Shown: positions 45,064 through 54,489 of the stretch, one piece after another
Position numbering within the stretch: the first letter of the stretch is position 1
Layout of the letters: every line of letters starts with the position of its first letter
Origin: Isoetes taiwanensis
Taxonomy: Eukaryota > Streptophyta > Lycopodiopsida > Isoetales > Isoetaceae
DNA length: 64,000 bases
Assembly (NCBI GenBank): GCA_021234155.1
Contig: JAJEKV010000016.1
Coordinates: forward strand, 17,978,698-18,042,697
Direction of reading: 5' to 3'
Made by a program: the position numbers and the translations under genes
Notes under the pieces: model-generated
Databases searched by the model: none
Seen by the model: the letters and a program-made list of their open reading frames with translations, nothing else
What the model was told of the DNA's origin: nothing

Positions 45064-46103
45064 TCAGGCGAGCTCACTATGGAGACTTCAGCTCCAGAAT
45101 CTACAGTCAGGGTATTAGTTTTGTCCAAATTTTTCTTTGCAACATTAATTTTCGAGATGTGATGCTCATTTTTGAAAAATGATTTGCAAGTACTTACTTC
45201 TTCTTCTGTGAGAGCTCCCACGGTCGGTGCTTTTGCCTCAGACGTCTCTCCAACTGCCGCCACCACAGTGCGTCCCCTTCCACGACCAAACAAACCACGA
45301 CCACGTCCACGAGTCCATTTCTCTCGATTCGGGCACTCCGCCTTGATGTGACCAAACTCCTCACATCCGTAGCACTGTATCTCGGCTCTCCATCTTCCTC
45401 TGCCTCTTCCGCGTCCTCGACCTCTCTCTCTGCTAGATTCTCCTGCATATAAGGTAATAGGGTGTTCTTCTGTCTCCCCTGGCACTGGTTTCACCAACAC
45501 CTCCTGCTCAAGCTCAGTTCTAATTGCTTCTATTGCTTCATCCAGGGTGGATGTAGTCCTTCTTACTAGCATAGCTAAATCTTTAAATGAAATCTGAAAT
45601 GCTCTGGTTAAGGCCAATACCTTCTGCTGCTCACTATAACACGCTCCAGCTCCATCCAAATCGTGCAATAGCAATCTTAGATTTCGTATCAAGCTCTTTA
45701 GATCATCACCTTTCTTGAATTTCAGGTTGCGCAATTTCATTTCCAGGATATCTATCTGAGTAGACGTCTTCTCTTCATATCTTTCTAGAAGATATTTCCA
45801 TATCTCTCTGGCCTGTTTGTGATGAATTCCAAGCACAATATCACCACCCAGTTTTGCCATGATAATGGCTTTGGCGATCTCCTCCCTTTCATCATCTGAA
45901 ATTCTAGCTTCCTCATATCCTGATGCTTCCTGTTTCACTTTAGATTTAGGTGGAATCTCCCTCTCTTTGGCTGGATCAACCAAATCCCACAGCTTGTCTA
46001 CCTTCAGGGCCTGCATGATTTTGGCCTTCCAAAGCTGAAAGCCAATGTCTCCATCAAATACTTCAGTACTGTTGAGATAGGTCAATGCCAATCGGCTGGC
46101 CAT
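45064..46103 (-). pseudogene. gag: Copia-type gag and start of protease (truncated)
   Basis: An open frame of about 345 residues starts at 46103. The N-terminal ~230 residues match the plant copia gag layout: LNSTEVFDGDIGFQLWKAKI, then HHKQAREIWKYLLERYEEK, TQIDILEMKLRNLKF, and a leucine-rich part. Arg/Gly repeats come next, followed by a CX2CX4HX4C zinc knuckle (CYGCEEFGHIKAEC). The protease active-site motif DSGAEVSIVSS appears at the end. The frame then runs into the LTR at 45063, and no integrase, reverse transcriptase or RNase H follows. Gag binds element RNA and forms the particle. The gag frame itself is intact, suggesting recent insertion or constraint. The primer binding site and LTR lie just upstream. 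Confidence 0.85.
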
Positions 46104-46112
46104 ATCTTTCTA

Positions 46113-46124
46113 GCTATGATACCA
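46113..46124 (-). other. Primer binding site (initiator Met-tRNA type)
   Basis: The minus strand reads TGGTATCATAGC, one mismatch from the TGGTATCAGAGC typical of plant copia elements. It lies one base after the LTR end and 10 bp before the gag start codon. Confidence 0.75.
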
Positions 46125-46125
46125 C

Positions 46126-46469
46126 TGTTGCAATCAGAGATCCCTGAACCCACCGGTCTGTATCTGACTATTTCTGAGCCCACTGAACTGTTCTGGAGTA
46201 CTTCCGACAGCCCAAGCACAATCCTGATACAAAGATTTCCCTGCACAGATCTCCTTTTCTCCTTCCGGCTCCTCCTCTTTTTCCCTGTCTGGTCTCTTCT
46301 ATTTCTTTCGATCTCTCTCCTCCAGATCCTCTCAGCCCACACGTACATCTCTGTCACTTCCTCTTTTAACTTCCCGTTGGCGCGTCTGCTGGATTCCCCT
46401 GATCGGATGTCCACCGCTTTCCAGGTTTAAGCCACGTGTACACGTCTTCCTCCTCCTGTTTGTTCGACA
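46126..46469 (-). mobile_element. 5' LTR of the gag-bearing copia element
   Basis: The inner edge at 46126 is fixed by the primer binding site. The outer edge is proposed at about 46469, where the minus strand starts TGTCGAACAAACAGG, giving TGT...ACA ends and a length near 344 bp. The 3' LTR was not found, so the outer edge is tentative. Confidence 0.5.
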
Positions 46470-47518
46470 TAAAGGCTAATTTCATAACTTCAAGAGCATA
46501 GTGTTTGCTCCAAAATGTAGCTATCAGATGGAAACCTAAAAATTAATAGATTGAGCCAATTGTATATTTTCAGAGCCCAGATCTGAGCATTTTCTATATA
46601 AAAGGAAGCATACAATAATTAAGCTCTGGTAGAAATAGAAAGCTTGATATGTAGCTGCACATGAACCCACATATATTATCATGCACGCCAAATGAAATTC
46701 GGACTTGACTTATGAAATGACCTCTAGGCAAATGCATTATCCAACTCAATTGTTATAGCAAAGAGTAAATGCAAAAAAATAATGCAGACATGTTGTTACA
46801 AACGTGATTTGGTAGTTCCAATCAAAACTACATATTGTAGTGCAAATTTGTTTTTAAAAGGCAGCGCAACTTACACCATAGAATCAAAGTATTCTGTCTC
46901 ACAATAATGCCACAGCAAATGTTTTTTCTGCATAATGAGACAAGTAGCTTGAATACCACGGAGCAGGAGACTTGCATGACTGCTCTCTATCTACAACTTA
47001 CTATTCTTCTTAAATGAACCTTTTGCTAGATCTATTACGATAGAGTCATTTCCTGTAGACTGCTTTGCAATAGCAACATGCTCTTTTGCTTAAACTCCCT
47101 CAAAATTTAATGCCCTAATAGTCCATTTCTTTGTCTCTCCAGGATCCAATTCTAACGTGCCACAACTTTTAGAATCTAAGTCATGTTCAGGCCATTTGCA
47201 ATTCTTACTATGATCATCTTTAAAGACCTCTTATGATCATTTAGGAGTGCAAGGATCTAATCCCTCTTGATCTTCTTTTGCATCCTTGACTTTTGTATCA
47301 CAGAAAAATCTGGACCTAACTTCCATCTAAGCATTTACGAGAGCCTTGAGCTTGAAGGGCACAATTGGGTTCATCTAATATCAGGCTCTGGATTGTAGCA
47401 AAATCAGTAAAAATAGAAGCAAGGGCAGGAGATGGAAACTACCATCCATGAAGTTAAATATCTATCCACAGCCTCCAGATCGTGTTTCAGCCAGGCATAC
47501 TGAGCACCAGGTGGTAAA
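46470..47518 (-). pseudogene. Coding-like stretch of an unrecognised gene; otherwise no gene
   Basis: On the minus strand from about 47300 to 46880 one frame runs with few stops. It includes DDHSKNCKWPEHDLDSKSCG, then LELDPGETKKWTIRALNFEG and SSHASLLLRGIQATCLIMQK. The composition and stop spacing look like a decayed exon. I do not recognise the family. The remaining sequence (46470-46880 and 47330-47518) shows nothing clear. Confidence 0.25.
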
Positions 47519-47765
47519 TTCACACGGGGGGTGACTCCGGGCAACGAGAGCTGTTGGATAGGCATATTCGCCCCTTATTCCTTAATCTATACCGTACATA
47601 AAGTTCCTCGTTTGTGGGGTATGCAAGTACAAAATTTGCTATACTGTATAACAAGATTCGCAAAATACTATAAGATTTCAAGCAGAATACTATATGGTGT
47701 TGATTTCGTACGTGCAAAATACAATTATGAAGGCTCTCGCTGCCCTACGTCACCCCCCGTGTGAA
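47519..47765. mobile_element. MITE-like element with perfect 16 bp inverted ends
   Basis: TTCACACGGGGGGTGA (47519-47534) is exactly matched by its reverse complement at 47750-47765. The similarity continues inward as GGGCAACGAGAGC and GGGCAGCGAGAGC. The 247 bp interior is non-coding. A related sequence with the same end lies at about 51328-51500 inside another MITE. The flank to the right (ATGCACCCAAACCAAAGGGG, to about 47815) also matches the 51.28-51.33 kb region in inverse orientation, so this may be the core of a larger element. Confidence 0.7.
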
Positions 47766-47839
47766 TATGCACCCAAACCAAAGGGGGTTTAAGGGGGATT
47801 TTAATTTAAATGTGTTGGACCCAATGGTTGTGTTAAATA

Positions 47840-48675
47840 TGTAGCACAATAACAGGGGGTTACTTTTAGATTTTTATACGTTTTTTCACATGGTTTTTCT
47901 ATGATTTCGTTGTTGTATTCGTTGAGGTGTACTAAATAGTATTTCTAGAGTGCACCATTTATGGGCCGTTGATTTTCGTTGATGGGAACAATCCGAGGGT
48001 TGTTGTCTTTCTCTGCATGTGTTTGTGCGTGCATGTGCACATGCATGTGCATGTGTGTGCATGTGCATGTGCATGTGTATTGTGCATGTGCATGTGCAAG
48101 TGCAAGTGCATGTGCATGTGTGCATGTATGTGCATGTGTGCATATGCACGTGTACTTGCCCTCTTGGATTCTTATTGCTGGAGTGAATTTTATTGCTGGA
48201 GTGTATTTGTTTTTTAATGTTTCTTCAGTTAGCATAATGTTTTTTTTTACAAGGTATTGGTTTCCTGATTCTACAATGTAGTGCTGCAAAAACCCCTTTT
48301 GTTTCCTTTCTAAGATTTGCTGCAGATTCAAGTTTAGGCCCTCTGTTTGCTTCCAACTCTTGGATATTCCTGGCTGCCGGATTGTTCATAGTAGCCAGCC
48401 TTTAACTTCAATCAACAAATGGATTCTTATGCACACAACATGCGGATTATTCCACGCCCTTTTCCATGTCACGTAGATCAGTCAAGCAGTGGCTACAAGA
48501 ATGCATTTATATTGTAGGTTTGGAACTTTAATCAAACCGTAAGGTGAATCATGCATTACCTTTAAGCTAGAGACGGAGCATCCAAAATCATATGGATTGA
48601 TAAACAATGGTGTCATTGTGAAAGAGAAATAGTTGTAGCGGAAGTAACAATATGTAGCAAAATAACAGGGGGTTT
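47840..48675 (+). repeat. Left arm of large inverted repeat
   Basis: The arm starts TGTAGCACAATAACAGGGGG and ends at TGTAGCAAAATAACAGGGGG. Its inverted copy is 51841-52684. It contains a TGCATG/TGTGCA-type dinucleotide-rich tract at about 48016-48155. The first ~115 bp (47840-47954, TG...CA) recurs as a diverged direct copy at 48653-48768, like small terminal repeats. Cys/Met/His-rich ORFs here come from the simple repeat and are not genes. Confidence 0.8.
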
Positions 48676-48768
48676 CCCTTGTATTTTTATACCTTTTTCC
48701 CTATGGTTTTCATATGATTGTTTGTCATATTTCATGGGACATACTAATGCGTATATCTAGAGTGCGCA

Positions 48769-49133
48769 TACGCGCTAATAAATTTTCATCATATTTTTCA
48801 ATGGTTAACCCCTTAAACATGCAATATTTTGACATTTTAGGGTTCTCTACTTCTATATTCATAAGAAACTATTGTTTATTTTACATGCAAGGATCGAGGA
48901 CCATAAGGCTAGGGTTTTCCATTGCTATCAGCTAAGAACCGTAGCGTCGTCGGCGGCGGTTCTTCATTCGGCTTCCATAGTCTGGCGAATCCTTCAATGC
49001 TCCAACACAAATGTTACGATCTGAGCATGTTTATTGCGATTGAACATGCCATCCCTTTAGGCTTTTACAGACCTTCCATTTAGTCTTAGGGTAATTGATG
49101 CGAGGTTACAATTTGGAAAAAAAGCACACACTT
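48769..49133. other. No gene supported
   Basis: This is unique sequence between the left arm and the first SSU72 fragment. A possible leader region with a CG-rich word (GTCGTCGGCGGCGG) lies near 48945. No coding frame is recognised. Confidence 0.4.
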
Positions 49134-49180
49134 AGAAGACCTCAAGCGTAAAGATCCTCATTTGTATCCTCGATGCAAAG
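49134..49180 (+). pseudogene. SSU72: SSU72 exon fragment A
   Basis: The sequence reads EDLKRKDPHLYPR, which matches the part of the RNA polymerase II CTD phosphatase SSU72 that follows the GTPY block. The same stretch recurs in altered form at about 50138-50170. It is a short isolated fragment without the catalytic part. Confidence 0.5.
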
Positions 49181-49305
49181 TTTTGTCTTATTCTCATTAT
49201 TTCTTTTGGTGATTTTTGTTGTGGGTCTTCCACAAATCACCGGTTTCATCCACCCGAACTATCTTGGCGGTTTAATCTTGCCTCTGTTCTCTAATTTTTG
49301 AGACC

Positions 49306-49701
49306 TTGAATTGTTTACGCAAATTTTTCCTTCTCCGGGGAGCAAAAACGTCTTCCCCGATCCGGATGACTAGTGGCGGGCACTGTGCTTACCCGCATGA
49401 CAAGTATCTTGCGAGCGAGTTCGGATTAAGCTCTTGGAGCATCGAGAACCGGTTGGTTTCCGTCTTATCAAGGTATGAGCCTTTCAAGCTTCAACAAAGG
49501 TTTGGAAAATGTTCCATTCTTTATTTCCTGCCATATGCCACACATCTGTCTCCCTCCTCCCATTACATCTCAAAATGTGCCATGCCGTCCCACTCAATCT
49601 ACATTAAGGAAGTTATGCTAGGATCTAAGCTTGTTCTTCACAAAGTTCTAGATCATGATCAAACTTCGTTCTTGGGACCCCTCTTTAGAGCCCAACATTG
49701 A
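49306..49701 (+). other. Hypothetical ORF, possible sucrose synthase 5' remnant
   Basis: This 131-residue ORF includes SIENRLVSVLSRYE at about 49435-49475, which weakly resembles the HRNEIVxLLSRY block near the start of plant sucrose synthases. It is followed by a GTATGA donor-like word. The rest of the ORF is not recognisable. A true sucrose synthase exon follows at 49738. Confidence 0.25.
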
Positions 49702-49737
49702 ATGCTGTACAGTTTATTGCTAATGGTAGCACAATGC

Positions 49738-50009
49738 TTCGCCATATCAGCTTATTGATGCACTAAACACTGTAGAAGATGAGGAGACTCGGCAAATGCT
49801 CTTAGATGGTGTGTTTGGTCGGATTCTACAGTCTACTCAGGTGGAATTTTTTTGTGGAATTTTTTTAAGAAGATTTGCAAACGTTTGTAGCCTCAATGTA
49901 GCTAGTTCAAGATTGCTAAATGTTGGTGCTTTTTTATCCAGGAAGCTATGATCTTGCCACCATGGGTAGCTCTTGCAGTTCGTCCACACCCAGGAGTGTG
50001 GGAGTATGT
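49738..50009 (+). pseudogene. SUS: Sucrose synthase exons, fragment
   Basis: Two exon pieces match the N-terminal part of plant sucrose synthase, the cytosolic enzyme that interconverts sucrose plus UDP with UDP-glucose plus fructose. The first (49738-49840) reads QLIDALNTVEDEETRQMLL, then DGVFGRILQSTQ, ending at a GT donor. The second (49942-50009) reads [20 protein letters not shown], then EYV. The intron between them, 49841-49941 (101 bp), has GT and AG ends. The sucrose synthase reading stops at about 50009, where SSU72 sequence starts. The bulk of the enzyme, including the glycosyltransferase domains, is missing, so this is a non-functional fragment in an exon chimera. Confidence 0.75.
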
Positions 50010-50170
50010 GCACTTTTAATGAAGCAGGGAATGGATGTGAGTTCTTATGGAACAGGGGCTTATGTAAAACTTCCTGGTCCTTCAATTCGAGAGCCAAATG
50101 TGTACTCTTTTGGCACTCCATATCAGTTGATCTTTGAAGACTCAAACGTAAAGACCCTCATTTGTATCCC
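50010..50170 (+). pseudogene. SSU72: SSU72 exon fragment B
   Basis: Joined directly to the sucrose synthase fragment, the frame reads [20 protein letters not shown], then LPGPSIREPNVYSFGTPYQL, the conserved central block of SSU72 (RNA polymerase II CTD Ser5 phosphatase). The N-terminal catalytic CX5R loop is absent. A one-base loss near 50139 breaks the frame before the KRKDPHLYP block. The junction at about 50009-50012 has a four-base overlap (GCAC). It is a non-functional fragment. Confidence 0.75.
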
Positions 50171-50219
50171 CGATAAAGCTTTGTCTTATTACATTATTTC
50201 TTTTTCTAATGTTAATGGG

Positions 50220-51019
50220 ATATGTAAGCAAGTTGGCATTGTGAATATATCATCCTTTACAAAGGCTATTGGAGCATGTGGAAGTATTGTTGAGGCAAAT
50301 TCTGCCTTTACTAAGGTCCTACAAGCCACAATTTATACGTGGAGTGCCATTGTTTTGGCCAATGTGGACCTTGGACAGGCTGAGGCTGCAATTGAACTTT
50401 ATTGCAGAATAAAACAATCAGATAGTGAGAATGACCAGCATATTTATGTTTCTGCCCTAAAAGCATGCTCTTCAACGTCATATCTTTGCCAGGGAAGACT
50501 TGTGCATAATCAGATCATTTGCAGTTCAAGCATCTTAAAAGCGTGTGCCAGCATTAGGGCCATTGAAAGAGGTACATTCATGAGTATGTGATGGGATCCA
50601 AGTTTCAAGCTGCTGTTTTTAGTTTCAAGCTGCTGTTTTTGTGGGTAGCACATTGGTGAACATGTATGCAGCATGCAGAAGGCAGGAATAATGCCAGACA
50701 CAGTAGTATTTGCCATTTTGAAAGCATTCAACAGCACTGGGGCCATGGATAGAGCAAGGCATATTCATGAGCAAATTATGAAGAAGGGTTTCCGGTTTGA
50801 TCTGCAGCGAGAGCAAATGCTCTTGTGGACATGTATGCAAAATGTGGTTGCTTGGAAGAGGCACATGAACTCTTTCAGACATTGCCAATGCGGGATGTTG
50901 GATTGTGGAATACAATCATTTTTTGGTATGTCCAGCATGGTTACACCTTCCATGCTTTAGAATGCTTTGGGAAAATGCAGGACGAAAGATTGAGGCCAGA
51001 TGCAATGTCCATGTTTTGA
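50220..51019 (+). pseudogene. PPR (PLS-type) protein fragment
   Basis: Successive frames read FTKAIGACGSI, YTWSAIVLANVDLGQAEAAI, YVSALKACSSTSYLCQGRLV, LVNMYAA, ILKAFNSTGAMDRARHIHEQ, and LVDMYAKCGCLEEAHELF, then LWNTIIFWYVQHGYTFHAL with a stop at 51019. These are pentatricopeptide repeats of the PLS kind found in large numbers in seed-free plants, whose proteins bind and edit organelle transcripts. At least three frame breaks (near 50590, 50670 and 50810) make it a pseudogene. A perfect tandem duplication of AGTTTCAAGCTGCTGTTTTT lies at 50601-50640. It follows the SSU72 fragment B directly, in the same orientation. Confidence 0.8.
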
Positions 51020-51190
51020 AACCATTAGAAACAAGTACTTCTTTAACTATTTGGCATATTTTAAAATACTCTCTATAACTTGAGTGTGATTTGGCAAATT
51101 CTAAAATATTTTTTATAACTTGAGTACATGGTGCAGCACCTCAGTTTTTTTTCAATGCGTGTATCTTGTTTTCTTTGTCTGATTTTGTTA
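51020..51190. other. Spacer with short duplication
   Basis: A roughly 50 bp unit containing ATTTTAAAATACT and TATAACTTGAGT is repeated at about 51055-51125. The MITE target site follows. Confidence 0.5.
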
Positions 51191-51641
51191 GGGCCCGAAG
51201 GGCCCAAATTTTTTTTTTTAAATACCAACATATAACTAACAGTAACATTATTAATATCTACAAACCATTGCATCCAACACATTTAAATGAAAATCCCCCT
51301 AAAACCCCCTTTGGTTTGGGTGCATATTCACACGGGGGGATACGTAGGGCACCGAGAGCTGTTGGATGGGCATATTTGCCCTTTATTCCTTGATCTGGAC
51401 CGTATATAGAGATCCTCATTTGTGGGGTATGCCTGTACAAGTTTTTATATACTGTATATTGAGGTTTGAAAAATACTATAAGATTTGAGGGAATGTACTT
51501 AATGGTGTTAAAATTAATGTCAATAGTAGTTATGTGTTAATTGTTAATATCAATGGTTGTTATGTGTTGGGGGATTTAATTTTTATATGTTGGATGTTAA
51601 TGGTTTGTGTTGCAAAAAAAATTTTTTGGCCCCTTCGGGCC
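51191..51641. mobile_element. Tourist/PIF-Harbinger-like MITE (451 bp)
   Basis: Inverted ends GGGCCCGAAGGGCCCAAA (left) and, read inward from the right, GGCCCGAAGGGGCCAAAA are flanked by TTA at 51188-51190 and 51642-51644. TTA target duplications are the hallmark of PIF/Harbinger elements (established knowledge). The interior includes sequence related to the 47519-47765 element (from about 51328). It is non-coding, so it must have been moved by another element's transposase. Confidence 0.75.
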
Positions 51642-51840
51642 TTAGGACGTCCCCCTCCGGGTGTGACAAAAACTTTAGAATTCAAACCAGAAAAAAACGA
51701 GAATTCATTTGAGGCTTTCATCACCTGTAGCTTTTGAATTTGATCACAATAAAACAAATAGAACATAAGTAAAAGTTACCATAAAGATAGAGCAGATTGA
51801 TCCCTTATTCTGAAAGTCATAAAGTTTGCAACACAAAGAA

Positions 51841-52684
51841 AACCCCCTGTTATTATGCTACATATTAACTATTTCTCTTTCACAATGACACCATTGTTTA
51901 TCAATCCATATGATTTTGGATGCTCCATCTCTAGCTTAAAGGTAATGCATGATTCACCTTACGGTTCGATTAAAGTTCCAAACCTACAATATAAATGCAT
52001 TCTTGTGGCCACCGTTTGACCGATCACGTGACATGGAAAAGGGGAATAATCCTTTGTTGTGTGCATAAGAATCCATTTGTTGATTGAAGCTAAAAACCGG
52101 CCGCTATGAACAATCCGGCACCCGGGAATATCAAGAGTTGGAAGCAAGCGGAGGGTCTAAACTTGAATCTGCAACAAATCTTAGGAAGGAAACAAAAGGG
52201 GTTTTGCAAAAGACTACATTGTAGAATCGAGAAACCAATACCTTGTAAAAAAAAAATTATGCTAACTGAAGAAACATTAAAAAACAAATACCTTTGTAAG
52301 TGTGAGCAAAAAATCCATCTCGTGGTAGTAAAATCCACTCCGGCAATAAGAATCCAAGAGGGCAAGTACACATGCATATGCACACATGCACACATGCACA
52401 TGCACTTGCACTTGCACTTGCACAATACACATGCACATGCACACACATGCACATGCATGTGCACATGCACATGCATACACATGCGCAGTGTTCATGCACA
52501 AACACATGCAGAGAAAGACAACAACCCTCGGATTGTTCCCACCAACGAAAATCAACGGCCTATAAATGGTGCACTCTAGAAATACTATTTAGTACACCTC
52601 AACGAATACAACAACGAAATCATAGAAAAACCATGTGAAAAAACGTATAAAAATCTAAAAGTAACCCCCTGTTATTGTGCTACA
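51841..52684 (-). repeat. Right arm of large inverted repeat
   Basis: This is the inverted copy of 47840-48675. It begins AACCCCCTGTTATTATGCTA and ends GTTATTGTGCTACA. It carries the same TGCA-rich tract (about 52370-52510) and long near-identical blocks, for example near 51885-52010 and 52540-52680. Together the arms enclose about 3.2 kb holding the SSU72, sucrose synthase and PPR fragments. Confidence 0.8.
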
Positions 52685-52839
52685 TATTTCACTCATTGCA
52701 ACTATGTTCAGATCCCCACATTGGTAGTAGTATGTTATATGTGGCTTAAGACCTAGATCAGACATGCCAAAACATTATAACCATGTTTAACATACTATAT
52801 TCAGCATGTAAAGTAGCTGTTAGAATATACTTGCGATTT

Positions 52840-53331
52840 TTACAAACCGGATGTATAATTCTTAAGCCCCTCATATGCATAAATTTGGTTGTGCACGGAT
52901 GATTTACCCTTGGCTACATCTATCAGATTATTTCGAGAAGTCTCATACCTAACAATGGTGTCAATTATGGAAGGTTCCAGATGTTCTATATTCTGCCTAT
53001 TTAATAATCCCCTACATATGTTACCGAACAAAGATCCAAACAATGATATAAAATAATTTTGATGAACTTGAAAGTTTCACTAAAACTTTGCCGACCTTAC
53101 CTGTGAAGAAATATACATAGAGACAGGATCAACACTCTGTACAATTGCAATCTGTTCAGGGCTCCACTCTGATCCCTGCTGGGCAAATCTTTTATCATTG
53201 CCATGCCCATCTGATGCTTGCAAACCTAAAACATATAAGTGCCAAATCTGGCAATATATGTAAAAGAAGAAAGTGTACCTCATATTTGCTCGTTACCTTG
53301 CTGGAAAGACCGTTGCAACCCATCTCCTCAT
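52840..53331 (-). CDS. Three terminal exons of an unrecognised gene
   Basis: Splicing by eye joins exon 53331-53297 (EEMGCNGLSSK), exon 53225-53101 (QASDGHGNDKRFAQQGSEW, SPEQIAIVQSVDPVSMYISS) and exon 52992-52840 (NIEHLEPSIIDTIVRYETSR, NNLIDVAKGKSSVH, then a stop). Both introns (53226-53296, 71 bp; 52993-53100, 108 bp) have GT and AG ends, and the frame is kept across the second junction. Upstream exons are not found, unless an ORF at about 54002-53742 (FVVRVMGLKRGSEANLSLAF) is the 5' part. I do not recognise the protein. The intact splice signals suggest a real gene or a recent fragment. Confidence 0.4.
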
Positions 53332-54214
53332 GGTAGCACAACACAGGCCTCAGTGAGCGTGCCTGATGCAGAAGAATAAAGCATTAGAATGCAATAACGC
53401 CTCAGTGAAGCGTGCCTCAATTGCATTCAATAAAGCCTGATGCAGAAGAAAATGTGATGATAAAGCATTAGAATGCAATAATACTACTTATATGTTTCCG
53501 GTCTCTCAAATGCATGGCAACAAGCTTCATTCTCTTGCGCAATAACGAGCCGTTTATGAAGAAAGGGAACCAAAAATGCAGAAATGGAACCGAAAACAGA
53601 GCATCAAAGATAAGAATGCCTTGCCATGCCGCTCAAATTTGTGGCAAATAAACAAAATCTGTAGAGTTGTTCAGATGGCATCATCAACAAAGAAATTCGC
53701 GGATTGATCAGAATAGCAAGCAAACACCCTGTGAAATTTTCTCAGATAGCAATGGCAACAAAAACCCTACGGATTTGATCCAAAAGCAAGGAAGGAAAGG
53801 CTAGGGATAGATTTGCTTCACTGCCACGCTTGAGACCCATAACACGAACCACAAAATCGTGAATGAACTGCTCCATGAACCCGAACCCGGGTGCAACGCT
53901 TTCAAACTGCTCTGAGAGGAAAAGAACGTGATCAGAAGGGAAAAAATTGGGGGGAGATAGAAACTGCATTTTTCTAACAGAAACTAAAATCGACATACCC
54001 ATTCCGGCATTCAGAACTTTCTAACAGAAACTAAAAACGACATACCCATTCCGGCATTCAGAACTGGAAAGGGAAGAAGCGCCGATTTGGGGGAAGAAGA
54101 GAGCCAGAACCGTCACATTAAATCAATGGATGAGAACAAGTTAAAAAATTCAACGCGCAAGATTGCGCACAGACTATCTACAGACTATATCTATAGATAG
54201 ATATAGATAGATGT
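53332..54214. other. Possible 5' region of the minus-strand gene; no clear gene
   Basis: Short duplications occur here: CCTCAGTGAxGCGTGCCT twice at 53349-53420 and TTTCTAACAGAAACTAAAA twice at 53973-54040. A minus-strand ORF at 54002-53742 may be leader or first exon of the gene ending at 52840. Confidence 0.35.
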
Positions 54215-54445
54215 AGAAATCAAAGGTCTTCAGTTCTGGAACAACTTCTTTAATTTCTAATATACCGTTTCTCAGCGTGGATGACCATATACCAATGATG
54301 GCTCTATCCTTCAGATGGCTCATTAATTTGTCAACACCAGGAAAGGGAGGTGCAGCACGGTACTCTGCTTTGGAGAAGGACTTGATAAGAACTCCGCTCA
54401 GGTTGAAGAGAATCAGCTTTTTTATCACTTGAAGTAGTCTCCTTT
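54215..54445 (-). pseudogene. FCP1/SCP-like phosphatase domain exon
   Basis: After a TGCAG acceptor at 54446 the exon reads KKLILFNLSGVLIKSFSK, then PPFPGVDKLMSHLKDRAIIG and IWSSTLRNGILEIKEVVPEL. This matches the FCP1-homology (NIF-type) HAD phosphatase fold: the usual motif DLNGVLV is NLSGVLI here, followed by the GIWSSTLR block. These enzymes dephosphorylate Ser/Thr residues, for example in the RNA polymerase II tail. The nucleophile Asp is replaced by Asn, so the exon should be inactive. Other exons are not visible. An ATCTATAGATAG simple repeat lies at its 3' edge. Confidence 0.55.
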
Positions 54446-54489
54446 CTGCACAATGCATATATATGTTAGCTTTTTGGGCTAGACATAAT

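Noticed and set aside
47886-48331. His/Met/Cys/Thr-rich ORFs (also 52090-52638)
   Set aside because: They come from TGCATG-type simple sequence in the inverted arms and do not have independent support.
49960-50010. Apparent CX5RS phosphatase loop (CSSSTPRS) upstream of the SSU72 block
   Set aside because: The DNA there is a sucrose synthase exon read in another frame ([15 protein letters not shown]), so the active-site-like string is a coincidence.
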